Under the pieces are notes generated by a model. The model made no database searches. It saw nothing but the letters and a program-made list of their open reading frames with translations, and was not told the origin of the DNA. Below are positions 33,310 through 44,955 of a stretch of DNA of 64,000 bases, in pieces (the stretch's first letter is position 1; every line of letters begins with the position of its first letter). Location of the stretch: contig CM032228.1 of NCBI GenBank assembly GCA_019009955.1, forward strand, positions 228,326,001 to 228,390,000, read 5' to 3'. This DNA is from Riptortus pedestris. Lineage: Eukaryota > Arthropoda > Insecta > Hemiptera > Alydidae. The position numbers and the translations under genes are program-made.

Positions 33310-33977
33310 TTGGGTCTTTTAAAAAAAATGAACTGATTTCAAAGCTTTATTTATTTGAAGAGCTCAGCAGCTAGGCGATGTCGCTCAGTACCATTTATTT
33401 GAGTTCTCTAAATTAAAATTTTAAAATAAAGAAAAAATGTTTTCGAAATTATTAAAACAGTTTTATATATATGGAAATAAAATTAAGGAAATGCTAAAAT
33501 AAAGCTATGTAAAACTATAAACTTTGAGCTTTATGGTGCTTTACAGCAGCATCGCAGCAGAACACGTTGCATGCCATTACAAAGAGCGTAGTTGTAAGTT
33601 TTGAATGGTTGCTGGTAGCTGCCGGTATGTGCTCTATCGATACTTCTCTGTCGTAATCCCTACTCACAGCAGTTCCCACGAAATGGCTACACCTGTACTA
33701 ACATCGTGCTGTGCCATTGGGTTCGCCAAGACCAATTCTGTTGTCACAGTGCAAGGTGCTTTCCGTAGGAGATTCAACGTGCAGTACAGGCCCTCTGCCA
33801 ACAACATCTGACGTTGGTTCGTACAGTTACGTGGCACTGAATGTTTGTGAACATTTGTGAGAGATAACAAAAGTTCAACACCTGTTAAATTCATTTGTCT
33901 TTATTGCAATCTTGTATCACTGTCTGTTAATAAGATATAGCTTAATGAAATCGGTTCATTCTTTTTGAAAGACCCTG
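33310..33977 (+). mobile_element. Internally deleted mariner-like (IS630/Tc1 superfamily) element
   Basis: TA at 33308-33309 and 33978-33979 flank the element. The terminal inverted repeats are GGGTCTTTTAAAAAAAATGA on the left, with GGGTCTTTCAAAAAGAATGA as the complement of the right; homology extends about 30 bp. At 668 bp, with only a short transposase N-terminal piece left, it is a deletion derivative. It interrupts family B copy B8. Confidence 0.9.
33683..33850 (+). pseudogene. Transposase N-terminal helix-turn-helix fragment
   Basis: The translation from ATG at 33683 contains FAKTNSVVTVQGAFRRRF, the helix-turn-helix segment of a mariner-related transposase group widespread in insects (the region annotated as DUF4817 in databases, to my knowledge). 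A TGA at 33809-33811 lies where the family has arginine. The frame continues in register with RWFVQLRGTECL before the next stop, so TGA is most simply a CGA to TGA transition. The catalytic domain is entirely deleted. Confidence 0.8.
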
Positions 33978-35186
33978 TATAATTCATAACCATAGATTGT
34001 ATTCTGTATCCCGAGGCCTGTACGAAGAACAACTTTGGCAGCTGTCCATAACAACCATTATTAAAAATACCCTTTTGTATGTCTGAAAACTAAACATTAT
34101 ATTCATAAGGGTACATATTGCGTTCAGAGAAGTATAATATATTAACGGAGCAGTGATTATAATTACCAGAAGTAATTGGGTACAACTCCGAAGAAATTTC
34201 ACTCCACCAGCCTTCATCACATTAAAGTATTCGTAATCGCAAGGAGATGCTAATAGATTAAGTAGTTCACCCTGACGTAAAGGTTATAAGTTACAATAGG
34301 AAGGAAGTATCCCGACACCTCCCTAGGCTCAGTTTAGCCAACCTACAACACATTTAGGGCCTCAATTTTGTTTACATTAACTTATATTAACAAATTTTTG
34401 CACATTATCTTCACAATACTAAAAGTGGCAGTATGCTTTACTCTTGGACTAACCTATTACTAGCGGATATAATATTAACATAGATTTGAATTAATTTATC
34501 AAGGTATAGTAGTATATATTGTATACCAATATTTCTATACAAATTACTTGCTTTGTACATTGTTATGCGAAACAATCTTACTCTAAATAGCAATATAATC
34601 AACTTTTGTTATGTGCAAGTTTGCCGAAAACGAAAGAGCGCGATTTTTCCTTTCAGGCCTCCCGTATGACCCCCATTCCTGTTCTAATCTAGAAATTTTA
34701 ATGTAGCTTAAAATCATGGAAGTGTCAATGCTAATTCACATACGATGTTTTGTTAAGTTCGGTTCAAACATAAGTGCCCAATAAAGTGATTTAGCCCCGC
34801 TGTAGTTTTTAGATAATATATTGTTTAAAATTCATTATACGCCAAAAGTGTATATGACAAAATTTACTTTACATAACAAAATAAACAACTTCTCACATGT
34901 ACATATTTGCCGAAAAACCAATAGTTTCGTTTCAGACTTTCCAGTGGGGGTTGTCACTTTCGTTTGCCTCTGAGAATATTGGTATAGCCTAAATTCTATG
35001 ATGGTTTAGTAGTAATACACGAGCAACGTTACGTAAAATTCGGTTATGTAGTTTTGGCGAGAAAAGTTAATGTCGTATTTGTTAACACACGAAAGCTACA
35101 AATTGCAGATATCGTGTCAATGGCATGTGAACCAAAAAATTATATTGAAAAAATGAAACTATAGATAGATGTTACAATTATATATA

Positions 35187-35224
<38 letters not shown>
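35187..35224. repeat. (TG)n microsatellite
   Basis: About 18 TG repeats beside TATATA, adjoining the 5' end of B8. Confidence 0.95.
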
Positions 35225-35227
<3 letters not shown>

Positions 35228-35229
35228 AT

Positions 35230-36125
35230 ATATTATTTCAAATCATAAATATGTGTAACAAAATGTAATAAATATATACGGAGTTATTTTAATAATTTAT
35301 AATGGTCGTGAACAACATTATGAAAAATGCAATCTCTATTTCTGACAATTAAATATTCATTATTTATTGATTAACAATACACTAAATCCTTTTAAGTAAA
35401 TGAAAGTAATTATAAAATAATTTACATGAAGTCCTAAATAAATAATTTCTCAGCTCGTATTTATTTAGACTTACATTAACCTCGAGCACAAATAAAAAGT
35501 AGCAATCGCTTTAAAGGGTGTGAAAATAACCTTAATTGTTGTAATTATAACAGACCGAATTCTACATCTGAAGGAAATTCTTATTTTAATCTAGCTTTGC
35601 TATTCAATATGGCTATGCTCCTTGGTTTACGTTACTGAACGATAACGTCAATATGAAAAAGGACAGAGGGAAAAATGTTTTTGAATACTACAAAATTGTT
35701 TGCAACGAATTGGTTCTGAGAATAAATGATAACCCGTTTTTCCAGCTGGAGTAAAACTCTGGAAAATTTGTCAGGACCCTTGAAGAGTATTGGTCTGACC
35801 GAGGTCTCTGCAACATCCATATTTCAAATATTCTGTCATTCAACCAAATGAATGGATTTAACCCCACAGATTTATAGCCCTTTCTGACAAACGAAAATGA
35901 ATAAATAGTGGCTGAAAAAAAAAATGGCAGCTTGCTTTGTTGAAACCTTATAAATACTTCATTTCAATGGTGTATTTCGGGTTCTTTGAAATGAATGAAA
36001 CACTGATTCTGTTGGCCAAAGGGTCTTAATGGAGGTGTATTGAATGAGAAATAAAAATATCGCAGGAGAAATCGGTCTTCTCAAAACGGCAGATGTAGAT
36101 ATTCTTCTACAATTATTTATACTTT
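35230..36125. other. No recognised gene
   Basis: AT-rich. Short open frames at 35632-35820 and 35959-36159 (-) have no recognised domain. Confidence 0.4.
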
Positions 36126-36129
36126 CTTC

Positions 36130-37920
36130 TAGCAGATTTCCCTCAAGGGAAAACAGCAATTGAGGTTATACTAGTGACGCGATTTTCGACAAGTTTGCCA
36201 TCGTGATTGATCGTTACCAGACTAGATAAGTAAGCGTTTCATGTAAAACTAAAGATCAAATTCACTTTCGGATAAAATCGGACCAGGGTGAGGGTGGGGG
36301 TTAGTGTGGGAGAAAATCTTCAAAATATCTTCACTATTATTAGTTGAATTGAAAAATTACTTATAACATATCATGATGTAAATTCATAATAATTTTCTAT
36401 AAATATTGGTCTATACAGTGTTCCTATATCTTGAACATTAACCAAGATGTCCAATTTTTTAAATTTTGAGCCTTTAGTAAATCCCCACTTTCAGTCATCG
36501 CACTCAAGAAGCGAATATATAATGACTTGTCTTTTCCAAGCTGAAATACCAAATATTGCTTTTCAGCGGACCTTTATTCTTTGAGATACTTCGTGAGGCC
36601 ATAACGTAGTAGTTTTACGCCTTAACCCTAGAACTACCAAGGGGGGGGGTCCTTGAGCCCACAACTTTTTGTTTTTGTTCCCTATCACCCAATTTTAATG
36701 GGATATTTTTGATATTTAATGTATTCCTCAGAAAAACATCCTAGAGTGAGGGCATAACAATAAAATTAAATAAAAAAATTTCTATGTTGAGAAAAAAATT
36801 TTTTTTTGACGTATGGGCTCGGCTTGGTAATGCAAGGGGTAGTTATATACTTAAGTGCCAAGGGGGGGGGGGCTCCTCGAGCCCACTGCTATTTAATACT
36901 ACTTTTAACTAGTAATTCAAGTGTTATTAATTATATTGCTCCCATAATAATTACTTTGATGTAATTTTAACATACACAAACCTTCTCAAGTTTTTTTTTT
37001 CTCAAAAAAAAATATATATTCTCCCCATATAATTTTTTTTCATATAAAAATATATTACTGAGATGGTTATAATTATTGCTCATGATAGGTACTTTTTTAG
37101 AAAAGAGAAGATTTTCAAGGTTGTTCCCAACAAGGGGAACAGTTAGTCCATGCTGCATCCTGGATAAACACTCGGAAAAAAAATTATTGTGCAAAAGCAC
37201 CAATAATTGCATTACGAATCTGATAATTAGATTTTCTTAAATTATTATTCTATTATAATGTTATAATAACTTAGATATAGATAACTTTTTATTCTAACAA
37301 TGTTTAGATATGTTCCTCCAGTAGAATAAAATTACATTTAATTTAAAGTCATCCTTTTTTCCCCATCCGAACTTTTTTTTTTAAATTTATTTTTATTTTT
37401 GTATTTAATTTTTTTTTAAATTTTTTTTCCCACAGGTGTCATAAGAAACGTTCATTAAACATAATCCAATAGAAATAAAAAATTTAAAAAAATTATAGAA
37501 CCAAAATAAAAGGTTTTTAAGGTTGTGGGCTCGAGGAGCCACCCCCCCTTTGGTAATCCATGCGACCTGGGAGAGGTCGGTAATACTAGGGTTAAAATTA
37601 CATGAAACCAACCTTGTGTGATGATGTCATCGATAAAGAATTTATGATCTTAACCTGAAAATGTTGATTTGATCTATACCTCTTTTGAAATTGAACCATT
37701 TTATTCAACACTGAAGATCATATTCGTCAATGGCTAAATCAGTAAATATGGCCTGGACTAGTGTGCTCGGAGGAGAGGAACTCCCAAATTCATAATATCT
37801 CCTTTATTTTGAGTTGGATCGATAAATGCTATAGAACCATTCTTGTTAAACAATCGATGCACAACTATTGTTGTTCTATCCATTTTGTTTTAACTCGAGT
37901 ATTAAGCGAGTTATTAGTAC
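36130..37920 (+). mobile_element. Old family A-related element split by a TTAA element
   Basis: The 5' end AGCAGATTTCCCTCAAGGGA is at 36131, with no TA tract and a reduced G-block at about 36285-36300. The long body continues to 36625. It resumes after the insertion at 37592 with TTATGATCTTAACCTGAAAA and a second TTTGATC…TTCAACACTGAAGATCAT unit. Related long-form fragments occur at 53575-53815 and 57430-57910. It is more diverged than other copies, hence older. Confidence 0.65.
36626..37591. mobile_element. piggyBac-type non-autonomous TTAA element
   Basis: TTAA at 36622-36625 and 37592-37595. The termini are CCCTAGAACTACC and, as the complement of the right end, CCCTAGTATTACC. Inside, the motif CCAAGGGGGGG…CTCCTCGAGCCCAC occurs near the left end (36638-36662), again at about 36858-36884, and inverted near the right end (37525-37553). 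The 966 bp hold no transposase frame I recognise. It disrupts an old family A-related copy. Confidence 0.85.
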
Positions 37921-37923
37921 TTT

Positions 37924-38133
37924 TAGCAGATTTCCCTTAAGGGAAATCAGCTACTGAGGTCGTATTCATGACGCGATTTTCGAAAAATTTCTTCAAATGT
38001 CCATCAATCCTACCCAGGAGATGACGAAAATGAGGTCCGTTCAAAAATATGTATATATAGACATATTGCATGTGATATGCTAACTTGCATGGGACATGCA
38101 GAAACTAATAGGGTTACTATAGGAAGGAAACAA

Positions 38134-38193
<60 letters not shown>

Positions 38194-39268
38194 GTAACCT
38201 CTGTCTGTACATTGGTTTTTTCGCGAAATTTCACGATAACTTTTCGTTTCACATGTCATAGACACCATATCTGCATTTTGTTTCTTTCGTGTATGTTTGT
38301 TTGTTTGTTTGTTTGTTTGTTACCTTTTCACGCATAAACGGCTGAACCGAATTTTATGAAACTTCGTATGTATATTACTACTAACCCAACTTAGACTTTA
38401 GGCTATATTAATTTTCTCAGAGACGAACAGGAGTGGGGGTTATAAGGGAAGCCTGAAATTAAAAATAGCGATATTTCGTTTTCTATTGGTTTTTCGGTAA
38501 ATATGCACATAACAAAAGTTGTTTATTTTGTTATTTAGAGTAACATTTGTTATATACACTTTTGTCTTATACCGAAGTTTAAATGCGTTATACGCTAAAA
38601 ATTATAGCGGGAGTCAACAATATTATTTGCCAAAAAAGACTCAACCGAACTAAATAAAACTCGGTATGTGTATTAGCAGTGAGGCCTTCATTATAATAAG
38701 CCATACCAACATTTCTATGGACGGGCAGGAGTGGGGGTTATAAGGAAGGCCTTAAATTAAAAATAGCGATATTTCGATTCCTATTGTTTTTCCGCAAATG
38801 TAAACATAACGAAAGTTGTTTATTTTGTTATTTGGAGTAACTTTTGTTATATACACTTTTGTCGTATACCTAAGTATAAATGAGTTATACGTTAAAACTT
38901 TATCGGGCACTAACGGCTGAACCGAACTTAACAAAACCCGGTATGTCAATTAGCATTAATTCTTCCATGATTATAAGTTATATTAAAAGTTTTAGGTTCG
39001 AACGGGAGGGGGGTTAAAAGGGAGGCCTGAAATAAAAATTCACCATATTTACATGTATAAGAGACGGGAAATATAAAAATATCAAAGACTGTGAAGCCTT
39101 ATCGAACAAATAATTCTATTATTAGCAAATCCACGGCAAATATGGGTATCAATCCTAAACACTGGGACGGGTAAATGTCAAAATATTGTGTAATGTAAAG
39201 CCTGCTAAAAAATACCATTACCATTCAGCCTCAAATGAATTCCCGGGCGAAGCCGGGTATCTGAGCTA

Positions 39269-39314
<46 letters not shown>

Positions 39315-39865
39315 CTGTTAACACTCTAGCGGTCGCAATTTTTGTTTAATCGTCACCAAAATCGGTATTTAACCGTTTCATGTAAAAAGGAAGATCAAGT
39401 TCGTTAACGGCTGAAATCGGACCAGTGGGAGGGGGGTTTAGAGGGGGGATTTTCAAAAATTCGAAATATCTCCGTTATTAAGCATCGGATCGAAAAATTG
39501 TATAGAACCAATCTTATTGCAAATTAAATTTACTATAAATATTGTTCTATACATTTATTCTGTATCTTGAATATTAACCGAGATATTTGCATTTGTATTC
39601 TGCGTGTGGTCAACAGTAGGCTATGTTCGGACTTTCCGCCGAGAGCTCTGGCGGCCGTTTCTATAACTATTCGTCCCTCGTGAATAGGTTTAGAGGTTAG
39701 GTTAACTGTTTTTTGGGGCAGGAAACTACTGGGTTATTACGCTCTAAATAATGTTTTAGGTTTAGAGGTTTCTTACTACTACAGTTGTTATTAGGCAGAT
39801 TTCTCTATTGTAAAACTTCTCGTGGGAAATCTGCTTAGTTTACGCAGCCCCTGCGTGACGGACTT
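37924..39865 (+). mobile_element. Family A element, copy A17, carrying a nested family B element in its TA tract
   Basis: The 5' palindrome AGCAGATTTCCCTTAAGGGA is at 37925. The conserved CATGACGCGATTTTCGAAAA block follows, then an unusual 85-bp stretch at 38050-38135 and the TA tract at 38140-38187. Family B copy B3 is next, then a second TA tract (39270-39310), TTTGTCTGTTAACACTCTAG, a G-block and a complete 3' end with GACGGACTTT at 39865. Removing B3 leaves a family A copy of standard length. Confidence 0.92.
38188..39269 (+). mobile_element. Family B Helitron-like element, copy B3 (nested)
   Basis: Starts AAATTGTAACCTCTGTCTGT and has a GTTT tract at 38297-38322 and about two internal units. 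It ends CCCGGGCGAAGCCGGG, a 5-bp stem with 6-nt loop, then TATCTGAG and CTAG|T at 39266-39270. It is the best-preserved 3' terminus of the family. Confidence 0.92.
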
Positions 39866-39969
39866 TCTTGTTTTCATCCTTGAATAAACCACACTTCTAC
39901 TTATTGAATTTATACTACGATAAACGATGTGATGAGATAATTAGGTTGTCATTCCATCAGGCTGAAAAA

Positions 39970-40008
39970 CCTGCTAAGTTTACGCACTCCTGCGTGACGG
40001 ACATCTTA
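39970..40008 (+). mobile_element. Family A 3'-end fragment
   Basis: CCTGCTAAGTTTACGCACTC CTGCGTGACGGAC: just the terminal hairpin region, about 100 bp after copy A17. Confidence 0.8.
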
Positions 40009-40009
40009 T

Positions 40010-40410
40010 TAAGCTCATGTATGCAGACATACATACCCACTAGCAGGGGTTTTAAGGAGTAATATGGAGTAACATATATGAAATCACCAACATAAAATAT
40101 ACATAGAAATGGTTAAAGTGTTTTTTCTCTTTCTTTGTAAATACTAAGAATTGAGAAGGGAAATGGTAATTTGGTTTCAGGTTGTCGTCAGTAAACTGTC
40201 CAGGAGCCCCCTGTCAATTAACAGTTAATTAATTACTCTGATCGGCCTCCCTATCTCTCCCCTCAATTATCTTGCTTCTTTGCTTTCACTCCTCTATTCA
40301 CTGCTCCCCGTCTAGTTAATCCTTTATAACACATGTAGTCGATTATTTTTATATTTTAATTCAATATTGTTTTGAGCTTTTGAAATTGAAAATGTCCTTG
40401 TGGGCAAACC
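40010..40410. other. No recognised feature
   Basis: AT-rich spacer. No repeat or coding signal identified. Confidence 0.4.
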
Positions 40411-40416
40411 CGTGAT

Positions 40417-40870
40417 TTTACCCTTAGAGGTCGTACTCATGGCGCGATAATGGAAAATTTTCTCAAATGCCCATCAATACTGCCGAGGAGATGGCGAAAA
40501 TGAGGTACCTTCAAAACTGTTGTATATATATATATATACATACTACTATAAAGCGGTTACAGTTTTTGTTTGATCATTGCCAAACTCGATATTTAAACGT
40601 TTTAAGTAAAACTAAAGAAAAGTTCCTTAATGGCTGAAATCCGACATCTTGGGGGGGGGGGTTAAATTTCGAAAATTCTTAATATCTCCGTTATTGTTCG
40701 CCTGATCGAAAAATTCGTAAATGTCCTATAAATTTTGTTATGTACATTTTTTTTCATTATATTCATTATTATATTTGCATTTTTTTAGATTTCGGTCTTC
40801 AGTAAACTTCAACTCCTACTCATGTGATATTAACAAAATACAATTTTAAAGAGCCCAATACGTTCTTAAG
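40417..40870 (+). mobile_element. Family A element, copy A20 (ends missing)
   Basis: Begins GAGGTCGTACTCATGGCGCG and has a short TA tract at 40523-40537, a G-run of 10 or more at about 40650-40662 and the long-subfamily body. It stops near 40870 before the 3' hairpin. Confidence 0.8.
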
Positions 40871-41440
40871 CTACGTCGAGTAATGTTAAGTTAAAACACT
40901 TTATTTTTCTTGAAACCACTCCAAGTCCACGCACAGAAGTGTGACGATCGGCAATGTGCGTCCTACGTACAGATAGCCAATGATCATGTTCGAATCCACC
41001 CCAAATAAAACTCTTTTTTTTTCAAATTGAGGAGACATTAAAGTGCTATAATATATATGCTATAATATTGCTTTAATTTAATTTTCTATAATTGCCATTT
41101 TCTCGCTTATATCATCCGAGAATTTGAATATTTTCTTTTGGACAGAATGGGGTAATCGATCATCTGATGGATGTTGTATACTTAAAACGAGCTACTCTTA
41201 AATATCTATGGAAAAATTGGATAACCTAAAACAACTCTTATAATCTATAACCCATATTTTAAAGAACAATAGGTGTTTACAGAACTTGTTTATTACGACT
41301 TATTCTATAACCCAGTTGCAGTTGAAATCACAAATGAAATACAATAGTATGGAATAGGTTGCTTTGGAAATAATAAATTACAAAAACAAAATAGTCAAAT
41401 AAAAATAAGAATAGAAACATTTATATTCCATTATTTTACT

Positions 41441-41757
41441 GCTTTTACGCCGCAGAATTTTTCAATAAAATGTGTGTTTCTGAAAGAATGATTTGCGCAT
41501 TTTGCAGCTAAAGGATGCGTCAAATTGAAAAATTTACAGTTATACGCCGTTTTAGAATTTGATTTTCTAAAAGGATATCGTCATAAAAAGTATGGCGTTC
41601 TACTGGAAATTCTGAAGTTATGGTCGCTGGGGAAGTACTGGAAGAGGTTACAAAAATATTCTTCAGGGGCACAAATATGGCTCACTGTCTCAGTCTTTTA
41701 TTAATACAATTGGGTATTTTAATGTTGGTGGCACGGGAACTTGATACACACTGTATA

Positions 41758-41765
<8 letters not shown>
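41441..41765 (+). mobile_element. MITE-like element M1 with a rearranged left part
   Basis: 41608-41765 matches 63415-63580 in the same direction (GGAAATTCTGAAGTTATGGT, then TTATTAATACAATTGG) and ends CACACTGTATATA. 41441-41545 matches 63250-63345 in the opposite direction (GACGCATCCTTTAGC on the complement). The right end, TATACAGGGTGTCCC-like in the sister copy, suggests Tc1/mariner-type termini with a TA target. No coding capacity. Confidence 0.65.

Positions 41766-41800
<35 letters not shown>
41757..41800. repeat. (TA)n tract
   Basis: TATATATATATTATATATA… beginning at the terminal TA of element M1. The tract may have grown from the TA target duplication. Confidence 0.9.
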
Positions 41801-41812
<12 letters not shown>

Positions 41813-41984
41813 AGTAAAAATTCTAGACTGACTGGTTAGTTTCGTGAATCGCATACTTGTAGGAAAGCATACGATTTTAAATTGGAACAATTTCCCACAC
41901 ACAGTCCTAACCACTCCAAAGAGTCCACCCTTAAGTTTAACGTAAAAAGAACAATAACAATGATAATCCCACAGTTAATAAAAA

Positions 41985-42442
41985 GTCCGTCATGCAGGGG
42001 CTGCGTAAACTAAGCAGATTTCCCACGTGAAGTTTTACAATAGAGAAATTTCAGAATAGAGGGTCAAACAGTTACGGGAACGGCCCGAACTAGCTCTTTA
42101 CGGAAACTCACTACTAGATCCGTAGTTAGCCGATCTCATCTCAGAAGCTGAAAAAATAAAAATGCAAATATCTCGGTTAATATTCAAGATACAGAATAAA
42201 TGTCTATAACATTATTTATAGTAAATTTAATTTGCAATAAGATTGATTCTATTTAATTTTTCGATCGGGCGTATAGTAAAAGAGATATTTCGAATTTTCG
42301 AAAATCCTCCCCTCTAAACCCCCCCCCCCAAATGGTCCGATTTCAGCCATTAACGAACTTGATCTTTATTTTTGCATAAAACGTTTAAATATCGAGTTTG
42401 GTAACGATCAAATGAAAATTGCGACCGCTAGAGCGTTAACAG

Positions 42443-42499
<57 letters not shown>

Positions 42500-42591
42500 C
42501 GATGGATCGATGGACATTTGAAGAAATTTTTCGAAACTCGCGTCATGTGTACGACCTCAATAGCTGATTTACCTTAAGGGAAATCTGCTAA
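41985..42591 (-). mobile_element. Family A element, copy A21 (complete)
   Basis: Both ends present: GTCCGTCATGCAGGGGCTGC at 41985, and ACCTTAAGGGAAATCTGCTA at about 42571-42590. It has a C-run block at about 42317-42332 and a TA tract at 42447-42495. Short subfamily body. Confidence 0.9.
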
Positions 42592-42937
42592 TATAACGTT
42601 AAAATTAAATTGGGCCAAAAGTGTGTTCGTTTCGTGTTTAAGTTTAAATATTGAGGGATTTCGAGAAAACAGTTTCGATTACTCCATGCCTAATTTTTCA
42701 TGAAGCTCATATGGCAATAAAATAAATATCCTAGAAACTATTACTGACTTTGTAGTTTATCACACGTGCACACACAAATACACGTATTTTCCATAGAGAA
42801 GATTAGTCTAAATAAATAAGATAAAGGAAGTGTGTCATTCACGGCTGTCAGTGGTTAGTAACGGAGATTGCTTTATTACAGGTTTAGGGTGTCTGATTCT
42901 TTGACGGGGATCTAGCACTTGACTTTGCTCTAATCCT

Positions 42938-43707
42938 AGGTTTTCGTTATCAGCTGTAGGACTTAGCAGCTCTGTCAATAGCTAGATTAGTGTTATTCTG
43001 GCATGGCTGGTCTTAATTTAAAATTACCTTTGACCTACTGATATTTTATAAAAGTCCGTCACGCAGGGGCTGCGTAAACTAAGCAGATTTCCCCCGTGAA
43101 GTTTTACAATAGAGAAATCTGCACACTGGTAACACAATACCACCTTGATTAGATAATGAGAAATCTTTCAGTTAATTAAAATAAATTCCCAACTGAAACG
43201 GCTTCTGAATTGTAAGAATAATTTATATTTTAATAACTCAAATTTTAGTAGTCCGAGAACTAAAGAAGGGGGGAGGGGCGGATGAACAGAACGTATTTGT
43301 ATTTGTGTATAAATCTCACAAAGTAACGAAGGTAAGGTAAGGTTAAAAACGACAGTTTAGAAGAAGCTTCCGCCTGAGCCGAGAAATGACGAAGATGGCC
43401 GACGTAATCCGAACTATACTTCATAAAAATTCAAATATTTCGGTTAATATTCAAGATAGAGAATAAATGTATATAAAAATATTTATAGTAAATTTAATTT
43501 GCAATAAGATTGGTTCTATACAATTTTTCGATCCGATGCTTAATAACGGAGGTATTTTGAATTTTCGAAAATCCCCCCCTTTAAACCCACCTCCCTCTGG
43601 TCCGATTTCAGCCATTAACGAACTTGATCTGTCTTTTTACATAAAACGGTTAAATATCGAGGTTCGTAACGATCAAACAAAAATTGCGACCGCTAGAGCG
43701 TTAACAG

Positions 43708-43768
<61 letters not shown>

Positions 43769-44075
43769 GATAGATAGATAGATAGATAGATATATAGTTT
43801 TGAACGGACCTCATTTTCGTCATCACCAGGGTAGGATCGATGGAGATTTGAAGAAAATTTTCGAAAATCGCGTCATGAGTACGACCTCAATAGCTGGTTT
43901 CCCTTAAGGGAAATCTGCTAAAACAATTTTAATAGTGATATTATGTGACTTACTTTTGGCTGTTATAAGTAGACTTTGTATAGTTATTTTTATTTAAATG
44001 TTTTTAATATATCTTCTTCTAAAATATGTTTGTTAATATTTTAGTGCCCCGAAACGGGAAGTAAAATATATTTCG
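42938..44075 (+). repeat. Unclassified duplicated segment interrupted by family A
   Basis: The two flanks of family A copy A22, 42938-43053 and 43922-44075, match a continuous segment at 46040-46277 in inverse orientation. Shared words include GTTATCAGCTGTAGGA, TTCTGGCATGGCTGG, ACTTTTGGCTGTTATAAG and GTTATTTTTATTTAAATG. The 46-kb copy lacks the insertion. Confidence 0.85.
43054..43921 (-). mobile_element. Family A element, copy A22 (complete, with paralogous empty site)
   Basis: Complete 868-bp copy with GTCCGTCACGCAGGGGCTGC at 43054 and CCCTTAAGGGAAATCTGCTA ending 43920. The TA tract is at 43711-43768, merging into (GATA)n at 43769-43795. It is nearly identical in layout to copies A1, A8 and A13. 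Confidence 0.92.
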
Positions 44076-44382
44076 GAGCATTGACTATTCATTAGTTTTA
44101 AGGATAATACTTTCTTAAGTTCAGCAATAGCCATATCCTATCCATCAGTATTAATTATCTTGGCAATTTTCTGTTAATTATTGTTTGTGATTTGTTAAAT
44201 TCCACCCTTTCAAGTTATGTCACTTTAAGAATAATCTGATATATCATGAAAAGATTATATCAAGCTTAAACGCCAAGCATTGTTTTACTGAACCATTGCC
44301 ATGTGAGGTCATCATCAATCATGGATTTAATAATAATAAATTCGCCTTTCAATAATGCATTCCACTAGGAGCTGTTGCAAGG

Positions 44383-44488
44383 GAACATAATAAACCAAAT
44401 CCTTAGTCCCACCCTGACTAGAAAATAGTTGTAACTTGTATGTATATAGCTTATCCTCATTAAACGTAATAACATTCAAACGGACTAC
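44383..44488 (+). mobile_element. SINE 3'-half fragment
   Basis: CCTTAGTCCCACCCTGACTA GAAA… CATTCAAACGGACTACAACA is a strongly diverged SINE body and tail. A later insertion sits in its tail. Confidence 0.7.
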
Positions 44489-44502
44489 AACAAATAACGA
44501 CA

Positions 44503-44955
44503 TTGAGTACCCATTTCGAAGTGTGGCTACAATGTAGGAGGCACCTAGCCGTGAAGCCTTAATCCAACCTACACCAATCCAACACCTCATGGTGACTGAG
44601 GATTCGCTACGATGGTCAGAAGCGAGTCCAATGGAAGGGACAGTCTCCTACTACCCAGCTCCCACACGAGAGAAACACATGTACCAGTTTACCTGGCCTG
44701 TATGTCCTCATGCTTTGAACACACGACCACTACGTCTATGACCGGAAGTGAAGGCAAGCCTCCACTCCGGACACCACCCAGCCCGTAGTTCACATTGAGT
44801 AAGCCGCTAGAACTTACCCCATTAAGGCAGGAGTGATCCCCTGCCCGGAACAGCAAAGCCGACTAAGGACCTACTGTTCCTACGGTTCCCCTACCCAGCA
44901 GCTACACAGCGGTGGCTTACTGCTGCCAATGGGGAGGGCCGGCCCCGTGCCGGAA
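44503..44955. mobile_element. GC-rich 453-bp insertion with 14-bp target duplication
   Basis: Flanked by AACAAATAACGACA at 44489-44502 and 44956-44969. GC content is clearly above half, against roughly 30 percent around it. There is no A- or T-tail at either end, no B box that I can identify and no long frame with a known domain; one 87-codon frame crosses its left edge on the minus strand. The long duplication suggests target-primed or similar integration of a cDNA or an unknown element. The family is unidentified. Confidence 0.8.

Larger units (their letters stand above)
33250..35180 (-). mobile_element. Family B long-form element, copy B8, carrying a mariner-like insertion
   Basis: The minus-strand 5' end at about 35180 (GTTACAATTATATATA) abuts TA/TG repeats. 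The internal 300-bp units are recognisable but diverged (34600-35050). From about 34470 down to 33980 the sequence aligns with the unusual 0.6-kb interior of B5 (about 48960-49560), sharing TGAAGATAATGT, GCTCCGTTAATRTATTAT and GGTTATGAATTATA. The terminal hairpin is not preserved. The mariner-like element at 33310-33977 splits it at a TA. Confidence 0.75.

Noticed and set aside
38010..38337. Open frames rich in IYIYIY on both strands (also at 43.5, 47.7, 56.4 kb)
   Set aside because: They are translations of (TA)n tracts inside repeat elements, not genes.
43036..43946. A true 14-bp target duplication for family A
   Set aside because: The flanking words differ at several positions and nine filler bases are needed. 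Other complete copies (A1, A10, A13, A26) show no such repeat.
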